Origin: Pseudomonas extremorientalis
Lineage (GTDB): Bacteria > Pseudomonadota > Gammaproteobacteria > Pseudomonadales > Pseudomonadaceae
NCBI RefSeq assembly: GCF_001870465.1
Contig: NZ_MDGK01000031.1
Span: forward strand, 124,001-188,000
Length of the DNA: 64,000 bases
Reading direction: 5' to 3'
Positions 26,377-33,795 of this stretch are shown piece by piece. The number at the start of each line of letters is the position of its first letter. The first letter of the stretch is position 1. The translations under genes were made by a program, and so were the position numbers. Under the pieces are notes generated by a model. It was not told the DNA's origin. It ran no database searches and worked only from the letters and a program-made list of their open reading frames with translations.

Positions 26377-26977
26377 GGTGAACACTCCTTGCTGGTAAGA
26401 AGTCGACACCCTTCGCTTGCACGCGAATGAGGGTGGCAACTGTACGTAGGTGTGCAAGACCGGGGCAAGGAGCTAAACCCAGCAGACCCGAAGGTCTCCC
26501 ACGCACAGCCGCCATAACGGGCGAACGCCAAGCATCAAGCTGGGCATTAAGCTGTAGGTTTATTTGTGGATTCTGCTTGCCGTCGGACTTGCACGTCCGG
26601 TCACCGAACATTCGATGACTGAGCGAGACTAGCTACCTGATCCGACGGAAACAAGGCCGTCGGATTCTCTCGGAAACGTCCTTCAAATGAAAGAGATGGG
26701 TCTTGCTGGCCATTGAAAACCTGGCTTTTGAAGGCGGGTTTCTGAATGGTCAGTAGGCAGAATCCTAGCGCTGCCTAGGACCCTTCTGTTTTTCCGCTTC
26801 ATCCGCCTACCACCTCTTTTTGCGACCTGCCATCCCGCCTGCCATTTACGTACCGGGATTACAGGCATGCGGGAAAGCGATCTTCATACAGCGATCATGA
26901 GAAGTCACCTCGAACTCGGGTTAAATCGTATTGATCTAGGCTCAACCTCTAGCCTGGTGTTTCATTTGGGTAACACG
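26377..26977. other. 600-bp gene-free stretch upstream of DUF6124 and the ACP-like unit
   Basis: I find no supportable gene. It contains a 9-bp perfect inverted repeat (26640-26665), a smaller CGGAC/GTCCG stem at 26584-26599, and a CCTAG/CTAGG repeat near 26764-26779. Part of it (26867 on) could be the N-terminal extension of the next ORF if translation starts early. GC is visibly lower than in the neighbours. Confidence 0.6.
26640..26665. terminator. Terminator-like hairpin in the gene-free stretch
   Basis: ATCCGACGG (26640-26648) and CCGTCGGAT (26657-26665) are exact complements around an 8-nt loop, followed on the plus strand by TCTCTC. A weak terminator for an unseen small transcript is one reading. 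Confidence 0.4.
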
Positions 26978-27433
26978 ATGACAAGCTGTCCTGCGGTCAT
27001 GGCACTGCCGAACTCCCCAGGAATTAGCAGCGGCGGCAGTTATCACCTGCTTAAACCCATTCATGCCGATTCGACGGGTCCAAACACCACGGCTGAGGAC
27101 CTCTGGAAATGCACTCAGGAGCACTATGGGTTGACGGCAGCAACATTTGTCACCGCGTCGGCAGGCATACCAATCAGCAAAATAGCCGTGGGTACTTGGG
27201 TTCACGTGGGTTCAAGCAAAACGACAAACCTGGCTAGCCTCATTGGCATGCGCTTTTTCCCTCGCACGCTAATCAGGCAGCCCACAATGGCTAGGATGGC
27301 CAAGGCAACGTTTGGCACAGTCGGGGTATTTGGCATTATCGGGCGAGGTATTCCCTTCGTTGCTGCGGGACTGGCCGTCTTTGATTTAATCAGTATTGGT
27401 AAGTGTGCCTATGAGGCAAGAAATGGGCGGTAA
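26978..27433 (+). CDS. STM2901-like protein with C-terminal hydrophobic segment
   Basis: A 151-residue protein from MTSCPAVMALPN. After a polar N-terminus (SYHLLKPIHADSTGPNTTAED) it has a region AATFVTASAGIPISKIAVGT then SSKTTNLASLIGMRFFPRTL, and ends with two hydrophobic segments (FGTVGVFGIIGRGIPFVAAG and LAVFDLISIG). The layout recalls the STM2901 family, members of which sit beside DUF1493 acyl-carrier-like genes, as here; this is from memory. A frame open from ATG 26867 would add 37 residues, and no start has a strong ribosome site. The base composition is AT-richer than the neighbours, suggesting horizontal acquisition. It overlaps the next gene by 11 bp. Function unknown. Confidence 0.55.
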   Translation: MTSCPAVMALPNSPGISSGGSYHLLKPIHADSTGPNTTAEDLWKCTQEHYGLTAATFVTASAGIPISKIAVGTWVHVGSSKTTNLASLIGMRFFPRTLIRQPTMARMAKATFGTVGVFGIIGRGIPFVAAGLAVFDLISIGKCAYEARNGR

Positions 27434-27686
27434 TCTGACCAGGGCCGAGATCAGCGAAAAGGTGATTCAACTGTTCGTCGACATCATTGGCTTCATCGAC
27501 CGAAGCCAGGTGACGGAACAAACGGATTTCATCCGCGACTTCAAGATCATTGATGACGACCTGACCTGCTTCGTCATGCAGATCAAGTGGCAATTCAATC
27601 TGCAAGCCACTCAGGCAGATTGGGATCACATCACCACGATCAAGCAGATTGTCGATTTGATTGTTGAGCGCTCAAGTCTGCTTTGA
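27423..27686 (+). CDS. Acyl-carrier-like protein without the phosphopantetheine serine
   Basis: An 87-residue four-helix acyl-carrier-like protein (MGGNLTRAEISEKVIQLFVD), close to DUF1493. Aligning by eye with ACP, TEQTDFIRDFKIIDDDLTCF corresponds to the segment around the DSL motif, but Asp replaces the modified Ser, so it should not carry a 4'-phosphopantetheine. The last part (DHITTIKQIVDLI) mirrors helix 4 of ACPs. ATG 27423 is 8 bp after GAGG; ATG 27411 and TTG 27396 are alternatives. Overlap with the preceding gene supports translational coupling. It may work as a protein-binding decoy or partner of the upstream product, but this is inference. Confidence 0.65.
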   Translation: MGGNLTRAEISEKVIQLFVDIIGFIDRSQVTEQTDFIRDFKIIDDDLTCFVMQIKWQFNLQATQADWDHITTIKQIVDLIVERSSLL

Positions 27687-27698
27687 TGCAACTGACGT

Positions 27699-27766
27699 CA
27701 TCGCAGGCAAGCCAGCTCCCGCCGTTGGAATGCATTTCAACTGTGGGAGCTGGCTTGCCTGCGATG
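27699..27766. repeat. REP hairpin of a second family
   Basis: CATCGCAGGCAAGCCAGCTC and its inverted copy GAGCTGGCTTGCCTGCGATG form a 20-bp stem with about 28 bp between. The core differs from the other nine REPs (AGCTGGCTTGCCTGC versus GGGGGCTTGCCCCC), so it belongs to another REP class. It lies between the converging ACP-like and Lrp-type genes. Confidence 0.9.
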
Positions 27767-27774
27767 GCGGCGGT

Positions 27775-28236
27775 TCAGCCACCATTTTTCCCATTGCCCT
27801 CCAACTGCCCCAACGGCACCCGCCGCTCTATCGCACTCGACAAAATAATCGAGGTCTTGCTGAACCCGAACTTCGCCACGCGGTTGATCAAGCTCTCCAA
27901 CTCCGGCATCGACCCCACCGCCGCCTGCATGATCACGCACGGGTCGCCGGTCACCCGATGGCATTCTGTCAGCTCGGGAATTTCCGCCAGCGCGTCGTAC
28001 ACCTTCTGACTGCCATGATTGGTCAACCGCAGTTCAATCACGCACTGGATCGGCAACCCCACCTTGGATAAATCCACCTTGGCCTGATACCCGGTGATCA
28101 CCCCGCTGGCCTCCAATTTGGCCACGCGCTCGGCCACGGCAGGGGCGGAGAGGTTTACCGTGCGGGCCAGTTGCGCGTAGGACGCACGGCCGTCTTCGAG
28201 CAGGGCGCTGAGGAGCATGCGGTCGTATTTGTCCAT
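27775..28236 (-). CDS. Lrp/AsnC family transcriptional regulator
   Basis: A 153-residue regulator. The N-terminal helix-turn-helix is MDKYDRMLLSALLEDGRASYAQLARTVNLSAPAVAERVAKLE, and the RAM domain follows (VGLPIQCVIELRLTNHGSQ, RVTGDPCVIMQAAV). It is divergent from the EamA exporter (start 28398), the classic layout for an Lrp regulator and an amino-acid exporter. The 161-bp gap has TTTTAAAC and GTTTAA near 28315-28345 that could be the operator. The start is the ATG in MDKYDRM; the longer frame adds 12 non-family residues. Confidence 0.9.
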   Translation of the reverse strand: MDKYDRMLLSALLEDGRASYAQLARTVNLSAPAVAERVAKLEASGVITGYQAKVDLSKVGLPIQCVIELRLTNHGSQKVYDALAEIPELTECHRVTGDPCVIMQAAVGSMPELESLINRVAKFGFSKTSIILSSAIERRVPLGQLEGNGKNGG

Positions 28237-28397
28237 GATAAGGCTCCGGTTACGCGTGACTTTCGAAAGCACGGTTTATAGCCTTCACAACCATGCTTTG
28301 AAAAGTGTAACGGCGTTTTAAACAGGTTTTGTAACTTATGTTTAACGACCTGCCTTTTTAGAATAAGCCTCTCTTCTCTCTGCCTTAGAGCTGCCCA

Positions 28398-29294
28398 ATG
28401 CCTGGCCCACGTCGCTTTCCCTTACCGTTGATCGCTGCCTTTTTTGCGCTGTATGTGATTTGGGGTTCCACCTACCTGGTGATCCGCATCGGCGTTGAGT
28501 ACTGGCCGCCGTTGTTGCTGGCGGGGATTCGGTTCTGCACGGCGGGGGCGTTGATGTATGGCTTCCTGCGCTGGCGTGGGGTGCCGGCGCCGACGTGGCC
28601 GCAGTGGAAAGCAGCCGGGATGATTGGTCTTTTGCTGCTCACCGTGGGCAACGGCGGTGTCAGCGTGGCGGAACACATGGGGGTGTCGTCCGGCGTGGCG
28701 GCGCTGGCCGTGGCGACGGTGCCGTTGTTCACCTTGCTGTGTGGGTATTTCTGGGGCGCGCGCAACACTCGCTTGGAGTGGGCGGGGGTGATTCTGGGGA
28801 TCATCGGCATCGCCATGCTCAATATGGGCAGCACGTTGCAGTCGAGCCCGATGGGTGCTGTGTTGCTGTTGGTGGCGGCGGCTTCCTGGGCGTTTGGTTC
28901 GGTGTGGAGCCGGCAATTGCCGTTGCCCCAGGGCGCGATGGCCAGTGCTGCGGAGATGCTGGTCGCCGGTGTGGCGCTGTTGTTCGTCAGCGCGCTATCC
29001 GGTGAACGCCTGCAGGCCCCGCCGCCGCTGGAAGGCTGGCTGGCCCTGGCCTATCTGACGGTATTCGGCTCGATCATCGCCTTCAATGCCTACATGTACC
29101 TGCTCAAGCACGTACGCCCGGCGGCGGCGACCAGCTATGCCTACGTCAACCCGGCGGTGGCGGTATTGCTGGGGATTGTGTTCGTGGGCGAGACCATCGG
29201 CCTGGAAGAAGCCCTGGCCATGCTGGTGATCATTAGCGCCGTCCTGCTGATCAGCCTGCCCCAGTGGCGCAAGCCCAAGCCGGAAATAAGGTAA
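28398..29294 (+). CDS. EamA-family (DMT) inner-membrane exporter
   Basis: A 298-residue ten-span drug/metabolite transporter, MPGPRRFPLPLIAAFFALYVIWGSTYLVIRIG. Two EamA halves are visible (about 10-140 and 155-290), the second starting AVLLLVAAASWAFGSVWSRQLPLP. WGSTYLVIRIG and RPAAATSYAYVNPAVAVLLGI match the YedA/RhaT type. Likely substrate is an amino acid or related metabolite, under control of the divergent Lrp regulator (inference from layout). It precedes rhlE by 48 bp on the same strand, but the two have different biology and probably separate promoters. Confidence 0.88.
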   Translation: MPGPRRFPLPLIAAFFALYVIWGSTYLVIRIGVEYWPPLLLAGIRFCTAGALMYGFLRWRGVPAPTWPQWKAAGMIGLLLLTVGNGGVSVAEHMGVSSGVAALAVATVPLFTLLCGYFWGARNTRLEWAGVILGIIGIAMLNMGSTLQSSPMGAVLLLVAAASWAFGSVWSRQLPLPQGAMASAAEMLVAGVALLFVSALSGERLQAPPPLEGWLALAYLTVFGSIIAFNAYMYLLKHVRPAAATSYAYVNPAVAVLLGIVFVGETIGLEEALAMLVIISAVLLISLPQWRKPKPEIR

Positions 29295-29342
29295 ACTGCG
29301 GCGCATTGCGACCTTGCGCTGAATTTTTCCTACGGTAAACAC

Positions 29343-30677
29343 ATGACTTTCGCCACCCTTGGCCTGATCGAACCCTTGCTGCGCGCCCTTGAGACGCTTG
29401 GCTACCAGACCCCGACGCCGGTGCAGGCGCAAGCCATTCCGGCAGTGCTGGCCGGTCGCGACCTGATGGCCGCGGCCCAGACCGGTACCGGCAAGACCGC
29501 CGGTTTCGCCCTGCCGCTCCTGCAACTGTTGACGATGGAAGGGCCGAAAGTCGCCGCCAACTCGGCGCGTGCGCTGATCCTGTGCCCGACCCGCGAGCTG
29601 GCCGAGCAGGTGCACGCCAGCGTCGCCGAGTACGCCCAACACCTGCCACTCACCACCTACGCGGTGTACGGCGGCGTGAGCATCAACCCGCAGATGATGA
29701 AGCTGCGCAAGGGCGTCGACATTCTGGTCGCCACGCCCGGTCGCCTGATCGACCTGTTCCGCCAGAACGCGCTGAAGCTCAACCAACTGCAAACCCTGGT
29801 GCTCGACGAAGCCGACCGCATGCTCGACCTGGGCTTCTCGGAAGAGCTGGCGAACATCTACCGCATGCTGCCGAAAAAGCGCCAGACCCTGCTGTTCTCC
29901 GCGACCTTCTCCGATGACATCCGCCTGCTGGCCGGGCAGATGCTCAACGACCCGCTGAGCATCGAAGTCAGCCCGCGCAACGTTGCTGCCAACACCGTGA
30001 AGCAGTGGATCGTGCCGGTGGACAAGAAGCGCAAGCCGGAGCTGTTTGTGCACCTGATGCGCAAAGGCCGCTGGAAGCAGGTGCTGGTGTTCGCCAAGAC
30101 CCGTAACGGCGTGGATGCGCTGGTGGATAAGTTGCAGGGCCTGGGCATCAATGCCGACGGCATCCATGGCGACAAGCCTCAAGCGACCCGCCAACGTGCG
30201 CTGGACCGTTTCAAATCCAGTGAAGTGCAGATCCTGGTAGCCACTGATGTGGCTGCCCGTGGCCTGGACATCGAAGACTTGCCGCTGGTGGTCAACTTCG
30301 ACTTGCCGATCGTGGCTGAAGACTACATCCACCGAATCGGCCGTACCGGGCGTGCGGGCAATACCGGTGAGGCGATTTCCCTGGTGTGTGCCGATGAAGT
30401 GAACATGCTGTCGGCCATCGAGATGCTCACGCGTCAGACCCTGACCCGCAAGATGGAGCCGGACTTCGAACCGGAGCACCGCGTGCCGGACACCGACGCC
30501 AGCGGGCAGGTGGTGAAGAAGCCGAAGAAACCGAAGAAGCCTAAAACGTCCGGTGGTGGCGGTAAGCGCAACCTGGGCAAGTGGGTGGACAGCGGTGAAG
30601 TGACGCCAGCGGAGCCTTCGATCAAGCCGGTGCGCAAGGTGCCCGTTTTTAATACCGGGCCACGCAAGAAGAAGTAA
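29343..30677 (+). CDS. rhlE: DEAD-box RNA helicase RhlE
   Basis: A 444-residue helicase with motifs in order: TPTPVQAQAIPA (Q), AAQTGTGKTAGF (I), PTRELAEQV (Ia), VATPGRLID (Ib), LDEADRMLDLGF (II), LLFSATFS (III), VLVFAKTR (IV), ATDVAARGLDI (V) and HRIGRTGRAG (VI). It ends in a basic lysine/glycine tail (KKPKKPKKPKTSGGGGKRN), typical of RhlE and likely to bind RNA or ribosomes. RhlE works in RNA decay, ribosome assembly and cold adaptation. It is followed by a REP pair. Confidence 0.95.
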   Translation: MTFATLGLIEPLLRALETLGYQTPTPVQAQAIPAVLAGRDLMAAAQTGTGKTAGFALPLLQLLTMEGPKVAANSARALILCPTRELAEQVHASVAEYAQHLPLTTYAVYGGVSINPQMMKLRKGVDILVATPGRLIDLFRQNALKLNQLQTLVLDEADRMLDLGFSEELANIYRMLPKKRQTLLFSATFSDDIRLLAGQMLNDPLSIEVSPRNVAANTVKQWIVPVDKKRKPELFVHLMRKGRWKQVLVFAKTRNGVDALVDKLQGLGINADGIHGDKPQATRQRALDRFKSSEVQILVATDVAARGLDIEDLPLVVNFDLPIVAEDYIHRIGRTGRAGNTGEAISLVCADEVNMLSAIEMLTRQTLTRKMEPDFEPEHRVPDTDASGQVVKKPKKPKKPKTSGGGGKRNLGKWVDSGEVTPAEPSIKPVRKVPVFNTGPRKKK

Positions 30678-30701
30678 GTTCTTCAGCGCGGCTGATGGCC
30701 T

Positions 30702-30775
30702 CATCGGGGGCAAGCCCCCTCCCACATTTGACTGTATTCACAAATCAAAGTGTGGGAGGGGGCTTGCCCCCGATG
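30702..30775. repeat. REP pair (BIME) at the rhlE/flavoprotein convergent junction
   Basis: Two full-consensus units in the opposite order to most copies here: CATCGGGGGCAAGCCCCC first, then GGGGGCTTGCCCCCGATG, with a short 26-bp spacer. Confidence 0.92.
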
Positions 30776-30798
30776 GCGGCTTTGAATTCACCGCAATC

Positions 30799-32040
30799 TC
30801 AGCGATTGAGCCACTCCAACATCCCCCGCCCAGCCGCCCGGCCGCTGGCAAAACACCCCGTCAGCAAATACCCCCCGGTCGGCGCCTCCCAATCCAGCAT
30901 TTCCCCCGCACAAAACACTCCCGGCAACTGCTTGAGCATCAAGCGCTCATCCAGCGCCTCAAATGGCACGCCGCCTGCGGTGCTGATGGCCTCATCCATC
31001 GGCCGTGTCTTCACCAGCGTCAATGGCAGCGCCTTGATCGCCACCGCCAACTTCGCCGGATCGTTGAAGTGCTCAGCCGGCGCCAACTCGCGCAGCAGTG
31101 CCGCTTTGACCCCCTCCAACCCCAACTGACTGTGCAGGTGTTTGCTCATCGAGCGCGAACCACGCGGCTTGGCCAGGGCAGCCAGGACCTTGTCCAGCGG
31201 CTTGCTCGGCAACAGGTCGATATGCACGGTGGCCGCACCGTCGCGGTTGATCGCTTCGCGAATCGGCGCTGACAGCGCGTAGATCAAGCTGCCTTCGATG
31301 CCGGTAGCGGTGATCACGCATTCGCCCAGCCGAGGCTTGTCGTCCCCCAGCCCGATGGCGACGTTTTTCAACGGCGCGCCAGCGAATTTGCTGACCATCA
31401 ATTCGCTCCAGGCCGACACCTCGAAACCGCAGTTGCTCGGTTGCAGCGGGGCGTAAGGCACGCCTTTGTCCTCCAGCAACCTGAGCCAGGCGCCGTCAGA
31501 TCCCAACCGTGACCAACTGCCGCCGCCCAGCGCCAGCAGCACGGCATCGCTGCGGACCGTTTTTTCGCCTTCGGGGCTGTGGATAAGTAAGTCGCCCTCG
31601 GCATTCCAGCCTACCCAACGATGCCGGGTGTGGATAACCACGCCCTGGTCGCGCAGACGCTTGAGCCAGGCGCGCAGCAGCGGGGCGGCTTTCATATCTG
31701 TAGGAAACACTCTGCCCGAGCTGCCGACAAAGGTCTCGATCCCCAAGCCATGAATCCACTCGCACAACGCCTCGGCCCCAAAACTACGCAGCAGTGGCGC
31801 CATGTGCGGCGCACGTTCGGCATAGCGCGACAGAAACGCCGGGTACGCCTCGGAGTGGGTGATGTTCATGCCGCCCACGCCGGCCAGCAGGAACTTGCGC
31901 CCCACGGACGGCATGCCGTCGTATAGGTCCACCCGTACGCCTGCCTGGCTCAGGACTTCGGCGGCCGTCAATCCGGCAGGGCCGCCGCCGATGATGATGA
32001 CGTGTGGGGGAGGGGTATCGGGCATGGGCTGCGCTCGCAT
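30799..32040 (-). CDS. HI0933/YhiN-type FAD-dependent flavoprotein (TIGR03862)
   Basis: A 413-residue NAD(P)/FAD-dependent protein. HVIIIGGGPAGLTAAEVLSQAG is the FAD dinucleotide fold, GRKFLLAGVGGMNITHSE is a family signature, and LALGGGSWSRLGSDG and GVFCAGEMLDWEAPTGGYLLTGCFASGRAAG close the cofactor site. Homologues are annotated as oxidoreductases without a defined substrate. Two DnaA-box sequences fall within the coding strand (31578-31586 and 31629-31637). The start may be the ATG at 32038-32040 or the one 15 bp downstream (MPDTPPPHV); no strong ribosome site separates them. Confidence 0.87.
   Translation of the reverse strand: MRAQPMPDTPPPHVIIIGGGPAGLTAAEVLSQAGVRVDLYDGMPSVGRKFLLAGVGGMNITHSEAYPAFLSRYAERAPHMAPLLRSFGAEALCEWIHGLGIETFVGSSGRVFPTDMKAAPLLRAWLKRLRDQGVVIHTRHRWVGWNAEGDLLIHSPEGEKTVRSDAVLLALGGGSWSRLGSDGAWLRLLEDKGVPYAPLQPSNCGFEVSAWSELMVSKFAGAPLKNVAIGLGDDKPRLGECVITATGIEGSLIYALSAPIREAINRDGAATVHIDLLPSKPLDKVLAALAKPRGSRSMSKHLHSQLGLEGVKAALLRELAPAEHFNDPAKLAVAIKALPLTLVKTRPMDEAISTAGGVPFEALDERLMLKQLPGVFCAGEMLDWEAPTGGYLLTGCFASGRAAGRGMLEWLNR
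31578..31586 (-). other. Perfect DnaA box
   Basis: TGTGGATAA, the reverse complement of the E. coli-type consensus TTATCCACA, inside the flavoprotein gene. It is one of three exact matches within 578 bp. Confidence 0.5.
31629..31637 (-). other. Perfect DnaA box
   Basis: TGTGGATAA, 42 bp from the previous box and in the same orientation, also inside the flavoprotein gene. Confidence 0.5.
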
Positions 32041-32146
32041 AAATTAGCCGAGCATTCTACCCGACGAGAGTGAAAACGCCTGATCAAAAAACGTACAGCT
32101 TCCTACAGGCCTTATGATTAGTAGCTCTCACACGCTTACACTCAAG

Positions 32147-32181
32147 TTATCCACAGGTGGTTCCACAGGCATTGTGGGTAA
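32147..32181. other. Intergenic DnaA-box pair
   Basis: A perfect TTATCCACA (32147-32155) is followed by TGTGGGTAA (32173-32181), one base off the consensus in the opposite orientation. It is in the 151-bp gap between the flavoprotein and HDAC-like genes, both on the minus strand. Confidence 0.5.
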
Positions 32182-32191
32182 CGCCCACAGT

Positions 32192-33112
32192 TCAGTGACA
32201 ACCTGATGACGTCCATACCCGTTGCGCACTGTGGTGCAGAATGCCGTGGCGGCGGGCCAGGGCCGGGCGGTCCTTGCTGTAGCCGCCGCCGATCACGCCC
32301 ATCACCGGGATGTCGCGGCCCAGGCAATGGCGCATCACGCTTTCGTCGCGGGCGGCGACGCCTTGGTCTGTCAGCTTGAGGTAACCGAGGGCGTCGTCCT
32401 TGTGCACATCGACGCCGGCGTCGTACAGCACCAGGTCCGGCTGGTAGAGCGGCAGCAGGTAGTTGAGCGCGTCGTCCACCACCTTGAGGTAATCGGCGTC
32501 GCCCATGCCCATCGGCAGAGGGATGTCCCAGTCGCTCTGGGCCTTGCGCGCGGGGAAGTTCTTTTCGCAGTGCAGCGATACGGTGATGGCGTCCGGCGTG
32601 TCGTGGAGGATGCGTGCCGTGCCATCGCCCTGGTGCACGTCGCAATCGAAGATCAGCACGCGGTTGACCCGGCCGCTGGCCAGCAGGTAATGGCTGATCA
32701 CCGCCAGGTCATTGAAGATGCAGAAGCCCGCCGGGTAATCGTAGTGCGCGTGGTGGGTGCCGCCGGCCAGGTGGCAGGCCAGGCCGTGTTCCAATGCTTG
32801 CTCCGCTGCCAGGATGGAGCCACCGACCGCGCGCACGGTGCGCCGGGCCAGGGCTTCGTTCCAGGGCAGGCCGAGGCGACGTTGGTCCTCGCGGGACAAC
32901 TCGCCGCCCATGTAGCGTTCGATATACCCAGCGTCATGGGCCAGGGCCAGAATCTCTGGCGGGCACAGCTGCGGGCGCAGCAGTTGGCTGTCCTCGGTCA
33001 GTCCGGTGGACACCAGGTGGTCGCGCAGCAGGCGGAACTTGTCCATGGGGAACCGGTGGTCCGCCGGGAACTCGGGGCTGTAGTCATCGTGGTAGATCAA
33101 TGGCAGAGGCAT
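32192..33112 (-). CDS. Histone deacetylase-family (HDAC/AcuC-like) amidohydrolase
   Basis: A 306-residue zinc-dependent deacetylase-fold enzyme beginning MPLPLIYHDDYSPEFPADHRFPMDK. The metal and catalytic residues are in GGTHHAHYDYPAGFCIFNDLAV (His pair), LIFDCDVHQGDGTARILHD (D-x-H) and LVLYDAGVDVHKDDALGY (Asp). Bacterial members deacetylate polyamines, acetoin-utilisation proteins or other small amides; which one applies here is not clear. The preferred start is the inner ATG because the upstream 16 residues are basic and non-family. It ends 33112; the GNAT gene lies divergently 76 bp away, an acetylase/deacetylase neighbour pair that may be coincidental. Confidence 0.9.
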   Translation of the reverse strand: MPLPLIYHDDYSPEFPADHRFPMDKFRLLRDHLVSTGLTEDSQLLRPQLCPPEILALAHDAGYIERYMGGELSREDQRRLGLPWNEALARRTVRAVGGSILAAEQALEHGLACHLAGGTHHAHYDYPAGFCIFNDLAVISHYLLASGRVNRVLIFDCDVHQGDGTARILHDTPDAITVSLHCEKNFPARKAQSDWDIPLPMGMGDADYLKVVDDALNYLLPLYQPDLVLYDAGVDVHKDDALGYLKLTDQGVAARDESVMRHCLGRDIPVMGVIGGGYSKDRPALARRHGILHHSAQRVWTSSGCH

Positions 33113-33187
33113 GGGATTTTCTGACGGGAACCTGCGAGGCATCTTACCCGCGTTGTACACTCACGCACATGGCAAGGGAGGGGACCC

Positions 33188-33757
33188 ATGGAGCCGATAC
33201 TCGAATTGGAAAGCGCACGCCTTTTGTTGCGTCAATGGCGCGACAGCGACCTGCCGGACTTTGCGCGCATGTGCGCCGACCCGCAGGTGATGCGTTATTT
33301 CCCGGCCACACTGAGCCACCTGGAAAGCGCCGCGTTGATCGGCCGGATTCGCGGCCACTTCGCCGAATACGGCTTTGGCCTGTGGGCGTTGCAACGCAAG
33401 GACACAGGGGAATTCATCGGTCTCACCGGGTTGCTGAATGTCAGCTTCGATGCCGACTTTACCCCGGCGGTGGAAATCGGCTGGCGCCTGGCTCGCGAAC
33501 ACTGGGGCCTGGGCTATGCCAGCGAGGCCGCCTGGACCGCATTGCGCTGTGGTTTTGATCGTCTGAACCTGGACGAGATTGTCGCCTTCACCACCGAATC
33601 CAATCTGCCATCACAAAAAGTCATGCAGGCCATCGGTATGCATTACGATCCCCAGGCAGATTTTGAACACCCCAAGGTCGCAGCCGATGACCCGCTGCGC
33701 CATCATGTTTTGTACCGCATCACCCGCGCCCAATGGTTGGACACGCTGCACGGATAG
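33188..33757 (+). CDS. GNAT-family N-acetyltransferase (RimJ/RimL type)
   Basis: A 189-residue acetyltransferase, MEPILELESARLLLRQWRDSDLPDF. The acetyl-CoA-binding region is VEIGWRLAREHWGLGYASEAA, followed by NLDEIVAFTTESNLPSQKVMQAIGM, both standard for the RimJ/RimL group. The target could be a protein N-terminus or a small amine. It is divergent from the HDAC-family gene and 38 bp upstream of tesB. The ribosome site is GGAGGGG before the ATG. Confidence 0.88.
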   Translation: MEPILELESARLLLRQWRDSDLPDFARMCADPQVMRYFPATLSHLESAALIGRIRGHFAEYGFGLWALQRKDTGEFIGLTGLLNVSFDADFTPAVEIGWRLAREHWGLGYASEAAWTALRCGFDRLNLDEIVAFTTESNLPSQKVMQAIGMHYDPQADFEHPKVAADDPLRHHVLYRITRAQWLDTLHG

Positions 33758-33795
33758 GCAGCCCGGAATGCCCGATAGATTTTAGGAGTTGCTCT

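Noticed and set aside
26867..26977. Longer form of the STM2901-like protein starting at ATG 26867
   Set aside because: Possible, but there is no clear ribosome site, and the added 37 residues show no family-like pattern. Listed only as an alternative start.
28995..30725. A 576-residue open frame opposite rhlE
   Set aside because: Antisense shadow of rhlE with His/Gln-rich, domain-free sequence and a start inside the REP.
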